NCBI GenBank assembly: GCA_036000645.1 | Contig: DASYVA010000221.1 | Span: forward strand, 1 to 40,047 | Length of the DNA: 40,047 bases | Origin: Candidatus Methylomirabilis sp. | Lineage (GTDB): Bacteria; Methylomirabilota; Methylomirabilia; Methylomirabilales; JACPAU01 | Direction of reading: 5' to 3' | In this document: one piece after another, positions 1-6,842 of the stretch | Position numbering within the stretch: position 1 is the stretch's first letter | Layout of the letters: each line of letters begins with the position of its first letter | Position numbers and translations under genes: made by a program | Notes under the pieces: model-generated | What the model was told of the DNA's origin: nothing | Databases searched by the model: none | The model's input: the letters and a program-made list of their open reading frames with translations, nothing else

Positions 1-251
1 AACCCGGCGACAGGGTGACGGTCTCGTTCCTGGATTACGGGAAGCAGAAGAAGGCACGGTACGTCTACATCGCGCAAGCGGGGGCGGGGATGACAGCCAA
101 CCCGTGCGCCGCCAACCCGTGCGCGGCGAAGCCCGTGAACCCGTGCGCCCCGAAGGCGGTGAATCCGTGCGCGGCAAACCCCTGCGCTGCAAAGAATCCG
201 TGTGCGGCAAGGAACCCCTGCGCCGCCAACCCGTGCGCGCCCAAGAAGTGA
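1..251 (+). CDS. NPCA-repeat protein, C-terminal part (5' end outside window)
   Basis: The frame is open from base 3 to the TGA at 249-251, so the start very probably lies upstream; the GTG at 15 is only an internal candidate. The first part (PGDRVTVSFLDYGKQKKA) looks like beta-strand from a folded domain I cannot name. The last 50 or so residues are low complexity, with eight NPC units (NPCAA, NPCAAK, NPCAPK, NPCAAR). The same unit ends the cytochrome at 1327-1890 and fills the protein at 2841-3242, so these genes are probably related in function. Each unit gives one Cys without a CxxCH heme motif. Thiol redox or metal binding is possible but not shown. No function is assigned. Confidence 0.7.
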   Translation, partial: PGDRVTVSFLDYGKQKKARYVYIAQAGAGMTANPCAANPCAAKPVNPCAPKAVNPCAANPCAAKNPCAARNPCAANPCAPKK

Positions 252-261
252 CGTCCGGTTG

Positions 262-1296
262 ATGATGCAACTCCTGGGGATCCTGCTCACCGCCGGGGCC
301 GTCCTCTTCCCGGCCCCCGCACGCGCCCACCATCACCGGCTGCAGGCAGGGGGCTTCAACGGTCTGGTCGTGGCTCTGGCACCCGACCCCGTAGACCCCG
401 CCACCCTCTACGCAGGGGTCTTCGGCCAGGGAGTCTTCAAGACGACGGATGCCGGGGAAACCTGGAGCGGATCCTCGGCTGGCCTACACGACCTGGCCGT
501 CCGGGCCCTCCTGGTGGATCCGGCCGAGCCGCGCCGGGTGTTCGCCGGCACCGACAGCGGCCTGGCCGTGAGTACCGACGGCGGGCAGTGGTGGCGGCCT
601 GCGGGCCTCTCGGCCCGGGCGGTCCGAGTCCTGCTGGTGGAGCCGGGCGGCACCCTCCACGCCGGCACGGAGGACGGGGTATATGCCACCGATGACGCGG
701 GGCGGACCTGGCGCGAGGACAACCTCGGCCTGACGGCGAAAGACCTCCGGGCCCTCGTTCGGGATCCCCGCAGCGGCACCCTCTACGTCGGGGGCTTCGG
801 CGGACTCTTCCGACGGCTCCGCGGCGCGAGCGCATGGGAGTCCGCCGGGACTGGCCTCCCCAACCTGCACATCCGGGCGCTTGCGGTCGACCTTGCCGGG
901 ACGCTTTACGCCGGCACCGCGGGGACCGGGGTCTTCCGGAGCGAGGACGCCGCGCGGAGCTGGCGGGCGGCTTCAGATGGCCTTGCCCACCCGGTGGTGC
1001 TGGCCCTCCTGGCCGGGCCGCGGCCGGGCCAGATCCTGGCCGGGACGCTCGGGGGCCTCTTCAGGAGCGGTGACGGCGGAGGTCGGTGGCGCTACCTGGG
1101 GAACCGGGCGACCTTTCTCTCCTTCACGAGCATCGTGCGGGCCGCCGATGGCGCGGGGACTCTCTACGCTGCGAGCGGCGGCCTCATCCTGAAGAGCGTT
1201 GACGGCGGGGAGCGGTGGGCGGAGGCCGGCGGAACCAGTCCGCCGGCGCGAGGAGGCACCGGCGGTGGAGCCCTCGGGGCGACCACCTCCCCGTGA
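262..1296 (+). CDS. secreted BNR/YCF48-like beta-propeller protein
   Basis: About 344 residues. An N-terminal signal peptide (MMQLLGILLTAGAVLFPAP, then ARA before a His run) indicates export. The rest is a series of blades carrying Asp-box motifs: TTDAGETW, STDGGQWW, TDDAGRTW, SEDAARSW, SGDGGGRW, SVDGGERW. That pattern marks the sialidase/YCF48/VPS10-type propeller superfamily. In this superfamily it usually means a structural or binding scaffold, so no enzyme activity is inferred. A GTG at 202 would start the frame earlier, but the added residues are Arg/Pro-rich, precede the signal peptide and overlap the repeat gene. I therefore chose the ATG pair at 262/265. Neither has a convincing ribosome-binding site. 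It sits between an NPCA-repeat gene and cytochrome genes and may serve the same periplasmic assembly. Confidence 0.75.
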   Translation: MMQLLGILLTAGAVLFPAPARAHHHRLQAGGFNGLVVALAPDPVDPATLYAGVFGQGVFKTTDAGETWSGSSAGLHDLAVRALLVDPAEPRRVFAGTDSGLAVSTDGGQWWRPAGLSARAVRVLLVEPGGTLHAGTEDGVYATDDAGRTWREDNLGLTAKDLRALVRDPRSGTLYVGGFGGLFRRLRGASAWESAGTGLPNLHIRALAVDLAGTLYAGTAGTGVFRSEDAARSWRAASDGLAHPVVLALLAGPRPGQILAGTLGGLFRSGDGGGRWRYLGNRATFLSFTSIVRAADGAGTLYAASGGLILKSVDGGERWAEAGGTSPPARGGTGGGALGATTSP

Positions 1297-1326
1297 GTGA
1301 CACCCTCGGCAAACGGAGGTGAGACC

Positions 1327-1890
1327 ATGCGAGAAGGAGTCCGGTGGGTGGTGACGGCGGTGGGCGCGGCCGCCGTCCTGCTGGGCCAGCCCGAGAGTGG
1401 CATGGCCCAGCAGAAGAAGGAAATCCCGATGGGGCCGTACCACGAGACCCTGAAGCCGAACGACTCCATCGACGCCGCCATCGCCCGGGGGCGCAAGCTC
1501 TTCAACGACCTCGGCTGTGCCGGGTGTCATCCGCGGGGCGGCACCATCGGGGGGACCGCGCGGGACTTCGCGGGCAACCCGGTCCCGATCCCCATCCCTC
1601 CCCTCAAGGACTCGGCGCTGCACTTCCCGCGGGTGGCCGGGCCCGGGATCCTGGTCAACCTGGGCCAGATGAACGACCTCTGAAACACCATGTTCCTCGG
1701 CCGGGAGCCGATGGATCCCAACTCGCAGGAGTTCAACGACCTGCAAGCCTACGTGGCGTCCCTGACCCCGAACGTGTACGCCAAGATGAAGCAGTTCGAG
1801 AAGGAGCGGGCCGCGCTGATGAAGAAGATCAGCGGACCGGCGAACCCATGCGCCCCCAAGGCGGGAAATCCCTGCGCGCCCAAGCAGTGA
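1327..1890 (+). CDS. mono-heme cytochrome c with in-frame TGA at 1681 (possible selenoprotein)
   Basis: The ATG at 1327 follows GGAGGTGAGACC, a good ribosome-binding site. A signal peptide ends near GMAQ. The heme site is C64-A-G-C67-H68. TGA at 1681-1683 (codon 119) interrupts the frame, yet the same frame continues for 68 codons with normal cytochrome c sequence: NTMFLGREPMDPNSQ, then a helix ending LQAYVASL, then a tail with two NPCAPK units. Read through, the product is 187 residues, normal for a class I-like cytochrome. Met122 and Met129 are possible heme ligands. The TGA falls where SoxA/TsdA-type cytochromes carry Cys six residues before a GKPL-like motif (alignment from memory). Options are selenocysteine, a nonsense mutation or a sequencing error. 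If TGA terminates, the product is 118 residues (1327-1683) and lacks its C-terminal helix. Confidence 0.72.
1694..1715 (+). promoter_or_regulatory. SECIS-like hairpin just after the in-frame TGA
   Basis: TCC-TCGGC (1694-1701) pairs with GCCGA-GGA (1707-1711 and 1713-1715) around the loop CGGGA (1702-1706), leaving T1712 bulged. That is eight base pairs with one bulged U. Exactly 18 bases lie between the TGA and the apical loop, and a G is among the first two loop bases. Both fit the general bacterial SECIS pattern (loop roughly 16-37 bases after UGA). In E. coli fdhF the bulged U lies on the 5' arm; here it is on the 3' arm. In GC-rich DNA such hairpins also arise by chance, so this supports recoding without proving it. 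Confidence 0.35.
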
Positions 1891-1971
1891 GCCATGGGCA
1901 GCCGGGGGAAGACCGGACCGGCCGGCCGGGGTCGCCCCCCGGCCTGCCCGCCCTGCTGGAGGATCTCGCCC

Positions 1972-2715
1972 ATGTCATGGTGGGGGGCTCTCACCGCGAC
2001 CGCCGTCTGGCTGTTCCTCCCGGGCCTCGCCGGGGCGGCCTCCCAGGCGGAGCAGCTCGGCAACCTGGCAGTCGGGGAGAGCGTGTACCGGGAGATCTGC
2101 TTCTCCTGCCACGGGATCGCCGGGGACGGGAAAGGCCCCAGCTACACAAACACCATGCCCCGCCCCCAGGTCTTCAGCAACCCGGACTACATGCGCCGCA
2201 TGACCGAACAGTACGTGTTCGAGGTAGTGAAGCACGGGAAGCTGGCGGTCCTGCGGCGCGAGGTCCCGAATTCCCCCCTGGAGGCGACGTCGATGCCCTC
2301 TTTCGAGGAGGCGCTGGAGGACGACCAGATTCGCCGCCTGATCACCTTCGAGCGGAGCTTCCGGACCGGCCAGCCCCAGGACCCGGAGATCCGGGAGATC
2401 TTCGACGCCGCCTGCGCCACGTGCCACGGCCCGGGGGGGCGGGGGAACGGGCCGACGGCCGTCGGACACGACGGCCCGCCGCCCCCGACCTTCGTCAGTG
2501 CCGTCCAGCCTCCGCCGGCCGACTACGCCAACCGCCTCCTCATGGAGCGATTCAGCGATGACTTCCTCTTCGCGCTCATCAAGAAGGGCCGGCTGGGGGC
2601 CACGGAGCAGATGGGCTTTAACACCATGAACCCCTACGGGCACATCATGAGCGACGAGGAGATCTGGAGCGTCATCCTCTACATCAGGAAGACCTTCATC
2701 GAGGGCACGCGGTAG
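1972..2715 (+). CDS. di-heme c-type cytochrome
   Basis: 247 residues from the ATG at 1972, which has GGAGGA eight bases upstream and a signal peptide immediately after it (MSWWGALTATAVWLFLPG, then LAGA). An upstream ATG at 1894 would add a Pro/Gly-rich leader, so I rejected it. Two cytochrome c domains follow: C43-F-S-C-H47 with a possible Met ligand in TSMPSFEEAL, and C148-A-T-C-H152 with Met candidates in MGFNTMNPYG. Each domain ends in a helix of the cytochrome c type (IRRLITFERSF; IWSVILYIRKTF). It should be a periplasmic electron carrier. It follows the mono-heme cytochrome by 81 bases and may pass electrons to or from it. Partner oxidoreductases are not in the window. Confidence 0.88.
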   Translation: MSWWGALTATAVWLFLPGLAGAASQAEQLGNLAVGESVYREICFSCHGIAGDGKGPSYTNTMPRPQVFSNPDYMRRMTEQYVFEVVKHGKLAVLRREVPNSPLEATSMPSFEEALEDDQIRRLITFERSFRTGQPQDPEIREIFDAACATCHGPGGRGNGPTAVGHDGPPPPTFVSAVQPPPADYANRLLMERFSDDFLFALIKKGRLGATEQMGFNTMNPYGHIMSDEEIWSVILYIRKTFIEGTR

Positions 2716-2840
2716 CATCGCCTCCGCGGACCAACGACCCGCGGGCGCGGCGGGAAGGTCTCAGAGTTAGAGCGCGAAGAGCGCGAGTGGTGAGCTGAGC
2801 CAGTGAGGCGTCCGGTTTCCCCGAAAGGAGGACATCGACC

Positions 2841-3242
2841 ATGAACTGTCGCAGGCTGCGGACTCTCTTCGTGCTGGCCGTGGCGCTGGCCCTGCCGGCG
2901 GCTGCGGGACAGGCGCAGGTCAACCCCTGCGCGGCCAAAACGATCAACCCGTGTGCGGCAAAGGCGATCAATCCGTGCGCGGCGAAGACCATCAACCCGT
3001 GTGCGGCCAAGACGCTGAACCCCTGTGCGGCGAAGACCTTGAACCCGTGCGCCGCGAAGACGCTGAATCCGTGTGCAGCCAAGACACTCAACCCCTGCGC
3101 CGCGAAGACGCTGAATCCGTGTGCGGCCAAGACGTTGAATCCCTGTGCGGCGAAGACCCTGAACCCGTGCCTGGCCAAGGACCTCTCAGCGGAGAAGGCC
3201 AAAACCCTGAGCGCCGAGGACGCCAAGAAGCCAAAATTCTAA
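2841..3242 (+). CDS. secreted Cys-rich octapeptide-repeat (NPCAAKTL) protein
   Basis: 133 residues. The ATG at 2841 follows GAAAGGAGGACATCGACC, an excellent ribosome-binding site. A signal peptide (LFVLAVALALPAAAGQAQ) comes first, then eleven uninterrupted octads NPCAAK(T/A)(I/L); the last is NPCLAKDL. The C-terminus is a Lys-rich stretch with SAEKAKTL and SAEDAKK. Every octad has exactly one Cys and one Lys. No folded domain is recognised. Its cytochrome neighbours and the same motif in two other nearby proteins suggest a periplasmic thiol-rich partner of the cytochromes, or a metal- or heme-handling scaffold. That is inference; no family function is known to me. Confidence 0.85.
   Translation: MNCRRLRTLFVLAVALALPAAAGQAQVNPCAAKTINPCAAKAINPCAAKTINPCAAKTLNPCAAKTLNPCAAKTLNPCAAKTLNPCAAKTLNPCAAKTLNPCAAKTLNPCLAKDLSAEKAKTLSAEDAKKPKF
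2922..3185 (+). repeat. eleven tandem 24-base coding repeats
   Basis: Eleven direct 24-base units each encode NPCxAKxx. The copies differ at the DNA level mostly at third codon positions (aac/aat, ccc/ccg, tgc/tgt, gcg/gcc/gca, ctg/ttg/ctc). The peptide is nearly constant through the first ten copies. The array therefore looks maintained by selection on the protein and is not a fresh slippage product. Confidence 0.9.
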
Positions 3243-3267
3243 ACCGCGCGGCGCAGACTGCCGGCCC

Positions 3268-3293
3268 AGAGGCGGGTCGCCTGACCCGCCTCT
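3268..3293 (+). terminator. terminator-like hairpin after the repeat-protein gene
   Basis: A perfect 11-bp stem, AGAGGCGGGTC paired with GACCCGCCTCT, encloses the 4-base loop GCCT. It starts 26 bases after the TAA of the repeat protein and is followed by GTTGTGT, a modest T-rich tail. It probably ends the transcript of the upstream cytochrome/repeat genes before the penta-heme cytochrome. Confidence 0.7.
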
Positions 3294-3318
3294 GTTGTGT
3301 CCAGAGACGACGCAAACT

Positions 3319-4629
3319 ATGATCGAGTCCATGTCGAGTACAGGGCGGGATCCCTCAGGGCGCACCGCGCGCCGCCTGCGGGCCCGCTCGCCCTGCCTCC
3401 TCGCCGCGCTCCTCCTCGGTCTCGCGGCCGGAGGCGGCGGGAGCCAGGCCGCCTCCCCCGAGCCTCCCGGCGCCGAAGCGACCCAGGCCTTCCTGGACCG
3501 GCACTGGACGGTCCCCGTCCCCCTTCAGGGACCCCCTCCCCCCCGCTTCTCCCCCCTCGAGGCCTCCCTCGCGCCGGACGCCTGCGGCGCCTGCCACGCC
3601 TCCCAATACGCCGACTGGAAGACGAGCCTCCACAGCCAGAGCATGGGGCCGGGTGTTAGGGGGCAGACCCTGGGCATGGTCGAGGAAGACCCCGAGACGG
3701 CCCGCCAGTGCTACACCTGCCACGCCCCCCTCTCGGAGCAGCAGGAGCTCATCTCCGGGGTGGACCGCCTTGGCTTCGCCGGCCTCGTGGAGAACCCCCA
3801 GTTCGACCGGGCCCTGCAGGGGGAGGGCCTCACCTGCGCCGGCTGCCATGTGCGGGGTCACGAGCGCTTCGGGCCGCGGCGGCGGGACGGATCCATCCCC
3901 ACCACGATCCCGCGCGAGCAACTCCCCCACAACGGGGCGACCCGAACCCCCGCCTTTCAGAGGGCGGAGTTCTGCAAGGGGTGCCACCAGTTCGGCCCGG
4001 ACGGCTACGCCCTCAACGGGAAGTTTCTGGAGAATACCTACAACGAGTGGAAGGGGGGACCCTACGCCGCCCGGGGCATCCAGTGCCAGGACTGCCACAT
4101 GCCGGACCGCCGGCACGTGTGGCGGGGCATCCACGACCCGGAGGTGGTCCGGCAGGGGGTGAGCATCCGCCTCACGATCGGCAAGAGGCGCTACGCTCCG
4201 GGGGAAACCCTCACCGCGACCCTGACGGTGACCAACGCGGGGGTCGGGCACCTCTTCCCGACGTACGTGACGCCCAAGGTGATCGTGCGGGCCTCCATAG
4301 CGGACGGCAGCGGCAGGACAGTGGAGGGGACCATCCAGGAGGAGGCGATCGGACGCGAGGTCACGCTCGATCTCAGCCGGGAGCTGTACGATACCCGGAT
4401 CCCTCCCGGCAAGACGCACACCTTCGCGTACCGGCGGAAGGTCCCGCGGGCCGGCCTGCGCCTCCGGGCGAGCGTGGTGGTCTACCCCGACCACTTCTAC
4501 ACCCGCTTCTTCGAGGCGACGCTGGCCGGCGCCCCGGGCGCCGCCGGGGCGCCCCTCCTCCGGGAAGCGCTGGAGAAGACCCGCCGCTCCCCCTTCCCCA
4601 TCTTCGAAGAGGAGCGCCGCATCTCCTGA
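3319..4629 (+). CDS. penta-heme c-type cytochrome with C-terminal beta-sandwich domain
   Basis: 436 residues from the ATG at 3319; an alternative ATG at 3331 shortens it by four, and neither has a strong ribosome-binding site. After an Arg-rich n-region and a hydrophobic signal segment (LLAALLLGLAAG) come five CxxCH sites: C89-GACH, C131-YTCH, C173-AGCH, C219-KGCH and C256-QDCH. Their spacing resembles cytochrome c554/NrfB-like multiheme proteins. From about residue 275 a heme-free beta-rich domain follows (VSIRLTIGKRRYAPGETLTATLTV), Ig-like in character. It should be a periplasmic multiheme electron carrier or oxidoreductase; the substrate cannot be told. It lies just upstream of the FGE-domain gene, with 7 bases between, suggesting an operon. 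Confidence 0.82.
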   Translation: MIESMSSTGRDPSGRTARRLRARSPCLLAALLLGLAAGGGGSQAASPEPPGAEATQAFLDRHWTVPVPLQGPPPPRFSPLEASLAPDACGACHASQYADWKTSLHSQSMGPGVRGQTLGMVEEDPETARQCYTCHAPLSEQQELISGVDRLGFAGLVENPQFDRALQGEGLTCAGCHVRGHERFGPRRRDGSIPTTIPREQLPHNGATRTPAFQRAEFCKGCHQFGPDGYALNGKFLENTYNEWKGGPYAARGIQCQDCHMPDRRHVWRGIHDPEVVRQGVSIRLTIGKRRYAPGETLTATLTVTNAGVGHLFPTYVTPKVIVRASIADGSGRTVEGTIQEEAIGREVTLDLSRELYDTRIPPGKTHTFAYRRKVPRAGLRLRASVVVYPDHFYTRFFEATLAGAPGAAGAPLLREALEKTRRSPFPIFEEERRIS

Positions 4630-4636
4630 GGGGACC

Positions 4637-5488
4637 ATGGGCCGCGCTGGTTTGCTGGTTCTTGCGTTCCTCGTGGCTGCCTGGATCCCTCTCGCCCCTT
4701 CGTCCGCCCGGGCCCCTATGGTCCTCATCCCCGCCGGTCCCTTCATCATGGGGAGCGACGCGGCGGAGCGATCCTGGGCCTACGGCGCCAGCAGCCCCGT
4801 AGCCCGGCAGGCTCGCTGGTACGACGACGAGCCACGCCGGATCCTCTCCCTCCCCGCCTTCTGGATCGACCGATTCCTCGTGACCCACGCCGAATACCTC
4901 GCCTTTGTCCGGGCCACGGGCCACAGGGTGCCCGGGATCGGCAAGGAGGAATACGTGGCCCAGGGATTCCTGGTGCACGACTACGACCGGGAGGTCACGC
5001 GGTTCCTCTGGCAGGGCGGGGAGCCGCCGCCGGGGCTGGGGGAGCATCCAGTGGTCCTGGTCAGCGTGGAAGACGCCGAGGCCTACTGTCGGTGGCGGGC
5101 GACGCGGGAGGGACGGTTGCTCCGCCTCCCGACCGAAGAGGAGTGGGAGAAGGCCGCGCGGGGAGCGGATGGCCGATGGTTTCCCTGGGGGAAGACCTGG
5201 GACCCCCGCCGCCTCAACAACGCCGAGGCCGGTCCCCTCTTCACGACCCCGGTGACGGCCTATCCTCTTGGGCGCAGCCCTTACGGGATGTTCGATGCGG
5301 CCGGGAACGTCTTCGAGTGGACGGCCTCGCGCTACCCGGATGGCCGGCGGGTCATGAAGGGGGCAGGATCCTGGGACGACGAAGCCGGGATCTGCCGGCC
5401 AGCATCCCGTCACGGGCGCCCGCCCAGTTCCCGGCACATCCTGTTTGGGTTTCGCTGCGCCGGTCCCGCGGTTGAGCCGGGGTCCTAG
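4637..5488 (+). CDS. exported FGE-sulfatase (SUMF1/EgtB/NirV-type) domain protein
   Basis: 283 residues. An N-terminal signal segment (GLLVLAFLVAAWIPLAP, SSARA) is followed by a complete FGE-sulfatase domain: VLIPAGPFIMGS, DDEPRRILSLPAFWIDRF, VTHAEYLAF, HPVVLVSVEDAEAYCRW, LPTEEEWEKAARG, FPWGKTWD, FDAAGNVFEW, GAGSW and GFRCAG. True formylglycine-generating enzymes use a Cys pair shortly after the GGS(Y/W) motif. Here, after G244-S-W246, only C253 is seen, so copper-dependent formylglycine formation is doubtful. Beside cytochromes, NirV-like or structural roles are more plausible. GAGGGGACC precedes the ATG. The stop shares its CTAG with the convergent gene's stop. Confidence 0.8.
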   Translation: MGRAGLLVLAFLVAAWIPLAPSSARAPMVLIPAGPFIMGSDAAERSWAYGASSPVARQARWYDDEPRRILSLPAFWIDRFLVTHAEYLAFVRATGHRVPGIGKEEYVAQGFLVHDYDREVTRFLWQGGEPPPGLGEHPVVLVSVEDAEAYCRWRATREGRLLRLPTEEEWEKAARGADGRWFPWGKTWDPRRLNNAEAGPLFTTPVTAYPLGRSPYGMFDAAGNVFEWTASRYPDGRRVMKGAGSWDDEAGICRPASRHGRPPSSRHILFGFRCAGPAVEPGS

Positions 5489-6183
5489 GGAAAGAAGTAG
5501 GCGAGGCCGACAAAGAAAGTATTGGTGTTCACGCCCCGGTTGGGATCGGCGGTCCCGGCGTTCGAGGCGTGCCAAAATCGGTAGGCAGCGGTGAGGGCCC
5601 ACTCCGGAGTCAGGAAGTAGTGGAAGCCGGCGCCCACCTGTGGGGTGAAATTGAAAGATGACCCCTGGCCTTCCAGCCGCTTCGTGGAGACCATGAGGCC
5701 GGCCCCTGCTTCGACGAAGGGCATCAGGCGGGTCCCCGTATAGAAGTTGTATTTGAGCAGCGCCGCGATCCCGCCCGAGAGGACTCGCGGCTTATCCGCG
5801 GTGATGATCGCGCTCGGCTCCGTCAGGAACTCCAGGCCGCCCCGCCAGAAGCTCCGCCCCAAAGGCTCGGTCAGGACGACCCCCCACCGAGGCGTCAAGA
5901 AGAGGAATTCCCGATCCTCCCTGCTGCTCTCGGGGATGTCGGCCTGGTCCCCGTACCCCACCAGGAAGGTGAATTCCTGGGAGCCCTTTCGGAGCTCCCC
6001 CGGGAACGCCGGTCCCCCGCTCGGACGAGCCGGAGCCTGGAGCGGGAGGCTGAGGCCCAACCGGGATTTCCCCGGCTCCTCGACGGCGACTGCCACGCCC
6101 GCCCAGAACAGCACGAGGCCGCCGGCCAGGACCGGGATGGCCCCCGCGGCCCGGCGGCCTCGCCGCAGCGGGTCTGTCTCCAT
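5485..6183 (-). CDS. PagL-like lipid A deacylase / acyloxyacyl hydrolase family outer-membrane protein
   Basis: 232 residues, with a signal segment (IPVLAGGLVLFWAGVAVAV) and an eight-strand-barrel-like body of alternating aromatic and small residues. The C-terminal motif WHASNAGTADPNRGVNT matches the PagL signature with catalytic H205 and S207. In Pseudomonas PagL the third catalytic residue is a Glu twelve positions after the Ser; here that position is N219, so hydrolase activity is uncertain. The family 3-O-deacylates lipid A in the outer membrane. GGGAGGGCGC precedes the ATG at 6183. The gene lies 48 bases downstream of the TIGR04073-like gene and may be cotranscribed with it. Confidence 0.75.
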   Translation of the reverse strand: METDPLRRGRRAAGAIPVLAGGLVLFWAGVAVAVEEPGKSRLGLSLPLQAPARPSGGPAFPGELRKGSQEFTFLVGYGDQADIPESSREDREFLFLTPRWGVVLTEPLGRSFWRGGLEFLTEPSAIITADKPRVLSGGIAALLKYNFYTGTRLMPFVEAGAGLMVSTKRLEGQGSSFNFTPQVGAGFHYFLTPEWALTAAYRFWHASNAGTADPNRGVNTNTFFVGLAYFFP

Positions 6184-6231
6184 GCGCCCTCCCCCGCGCT
6201 CGCCGTCTGTCTCCAGGCTGCCCAGCCCCGG

Positions 6232-6639
6232 TCAGCGGATCTGCGTATCGAGGAACCGCTCGGTCCTTGCCGTGGAGAACGGCGTCCCGGGCTCCAGGAC
6301 CGGCCCGTAGTCGGACCCGTTGGGGAAGGGAAAGGTGAGGAGCTCATAGACCCCGACCAGCGTCCTGCCGACCCCGAGGCCCATGCCCTTGATCAGGCCG
6401 GCGGTCAGGCCGAAGGCCGGCCCGTGGCTCTCGCTTTCCGCGGCAACCGTCTTGGGCACCTCGATGACAAACCCCACCGTGAGATTGCTCACGCCCCGCT
6501 CCACCTTCTCCCAGGCTCCCGCGGTGCCATTCGGCCCCGGCGAACCCTCTTCCGCGGCCGATTCCGCCCCCCAGGCCACGGCGACGCTCACGAGGAGCGT
6601 CAGGCCCCCGAGCAACACCCTCCGCATGACGGTCCGCAT
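6232..6639 (-). CDS. TIGR04073-like (exosortase-system-associated) exported protein
   Basis: 135 residues from the ATG at 6639, which has AAGGAGTGGGGAG just upstream; a second ATG at 6627 is possible. After a signal peptide (VLLGGLTLLVSVAVAWGAE) comes the compact core WEKVERGVSNLTVGFVIEVP, then KGMGLGVGRTLVGVYELLTF and a PFPNGSDYGPVLEP ending. I recognise this as the small family annotated TIGR04073, whose molecular role is unknown and which often occurs with exosortase/EPS genes. No exosortase is in this window. The frame stays open upstream to 7260, but that part is the shadow of the dehydrogenase gene. Confidence 0.68.
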   Translation of the reverse strand: MRTVMRRVLLGGLTLLVSVAVAWGAESAAEEGSPGPNGTAGAWEKVERGVSNLTVGFVIEVPKTVAAESESHGPAFGLTAGLIKGMGLGVGRTLVGVYELLTFPFPNGSDYGPVLEPGTPFSTARTERFLDTQIR

Positions 6640-6659
6640 CTCCCCACTCCTTCCTCTCC

Positions 6660-6676
6660 CCTTCCCCGAAGGAAGG
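6660..6676 (-). other. small hairpin in the leader of the TIGR04073-like gene
   Basis: CCTTCC and GGAAGG pair around a 5-base loop, 21-37 bases upstream of the ATG at 6639 and outside its ribosome-binding site. It is the only structure I see in the 5' leader. Its function is unknown and chance occurrence is plausible. Confidence 0.3.
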
Positions 6677-6802
6677 TCACCCCGAAGCGAGGCATCTGGG
6701 AGGCACCTCGCCCCGGGGGTCCACTGCGTCCGAGAGCTACCCTGTTTGATGCGCGGGAGGGGCCGTCCGTGGCGCGGGGGATCGACCCCATCCGGGTGGG
6801 TC

Positions 6803-6824
6803 GGCGGGGGCCGGTGCCCCCGCC
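6803..6824 (-). terminator. hairpin after the last gene of the hopanoid/phosphonate operon
   Basis: A perfect 9-bp stem, GGCGGGGGC with GCCCCCGCC, has a 4-base loop. It lies 19-40 bases beyond the TGA of the dehydrogenase that ends the long minus-strand operon. On the minus strand no U-tract follows, so it may act as a 3'-end stabiliser or a factor-dependent terminator. The remaining roughly 160 bases before the next gene hold no ORF; I see no convincing promoter there, though the next gene probably needs one. Confidence 0.5.
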
Positions 6825-6842
6825 AGTTCCAGGCCCGAAAAA

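Noticed and set aside
1681-1683. TGA read as Trp by an altered genetic code
   Set aside because: TGA ends many well-recognised genes in this window, often in ATGA overlaps, so it is a normal stop here.
1690-1890. Separate small gene starting at ATG 1690
   Set aside because: It has no ribosome-binding site, is in the same frame as the cytochrome upstream, and its sequence is the normal C-terminal half of that cytochrome.
2922-3185. CRISPR-like direct repeats
   Set aside because: The units are contiguous 24-base coding repeats without spacers, in frame behind a signal peptide.
4637-5488. Active formylglycine-generating enzyme for a sulfatase
   Set aside because: The catalytic Cys pair is not seen, no sulfatase is nearby and the protein appears exported.
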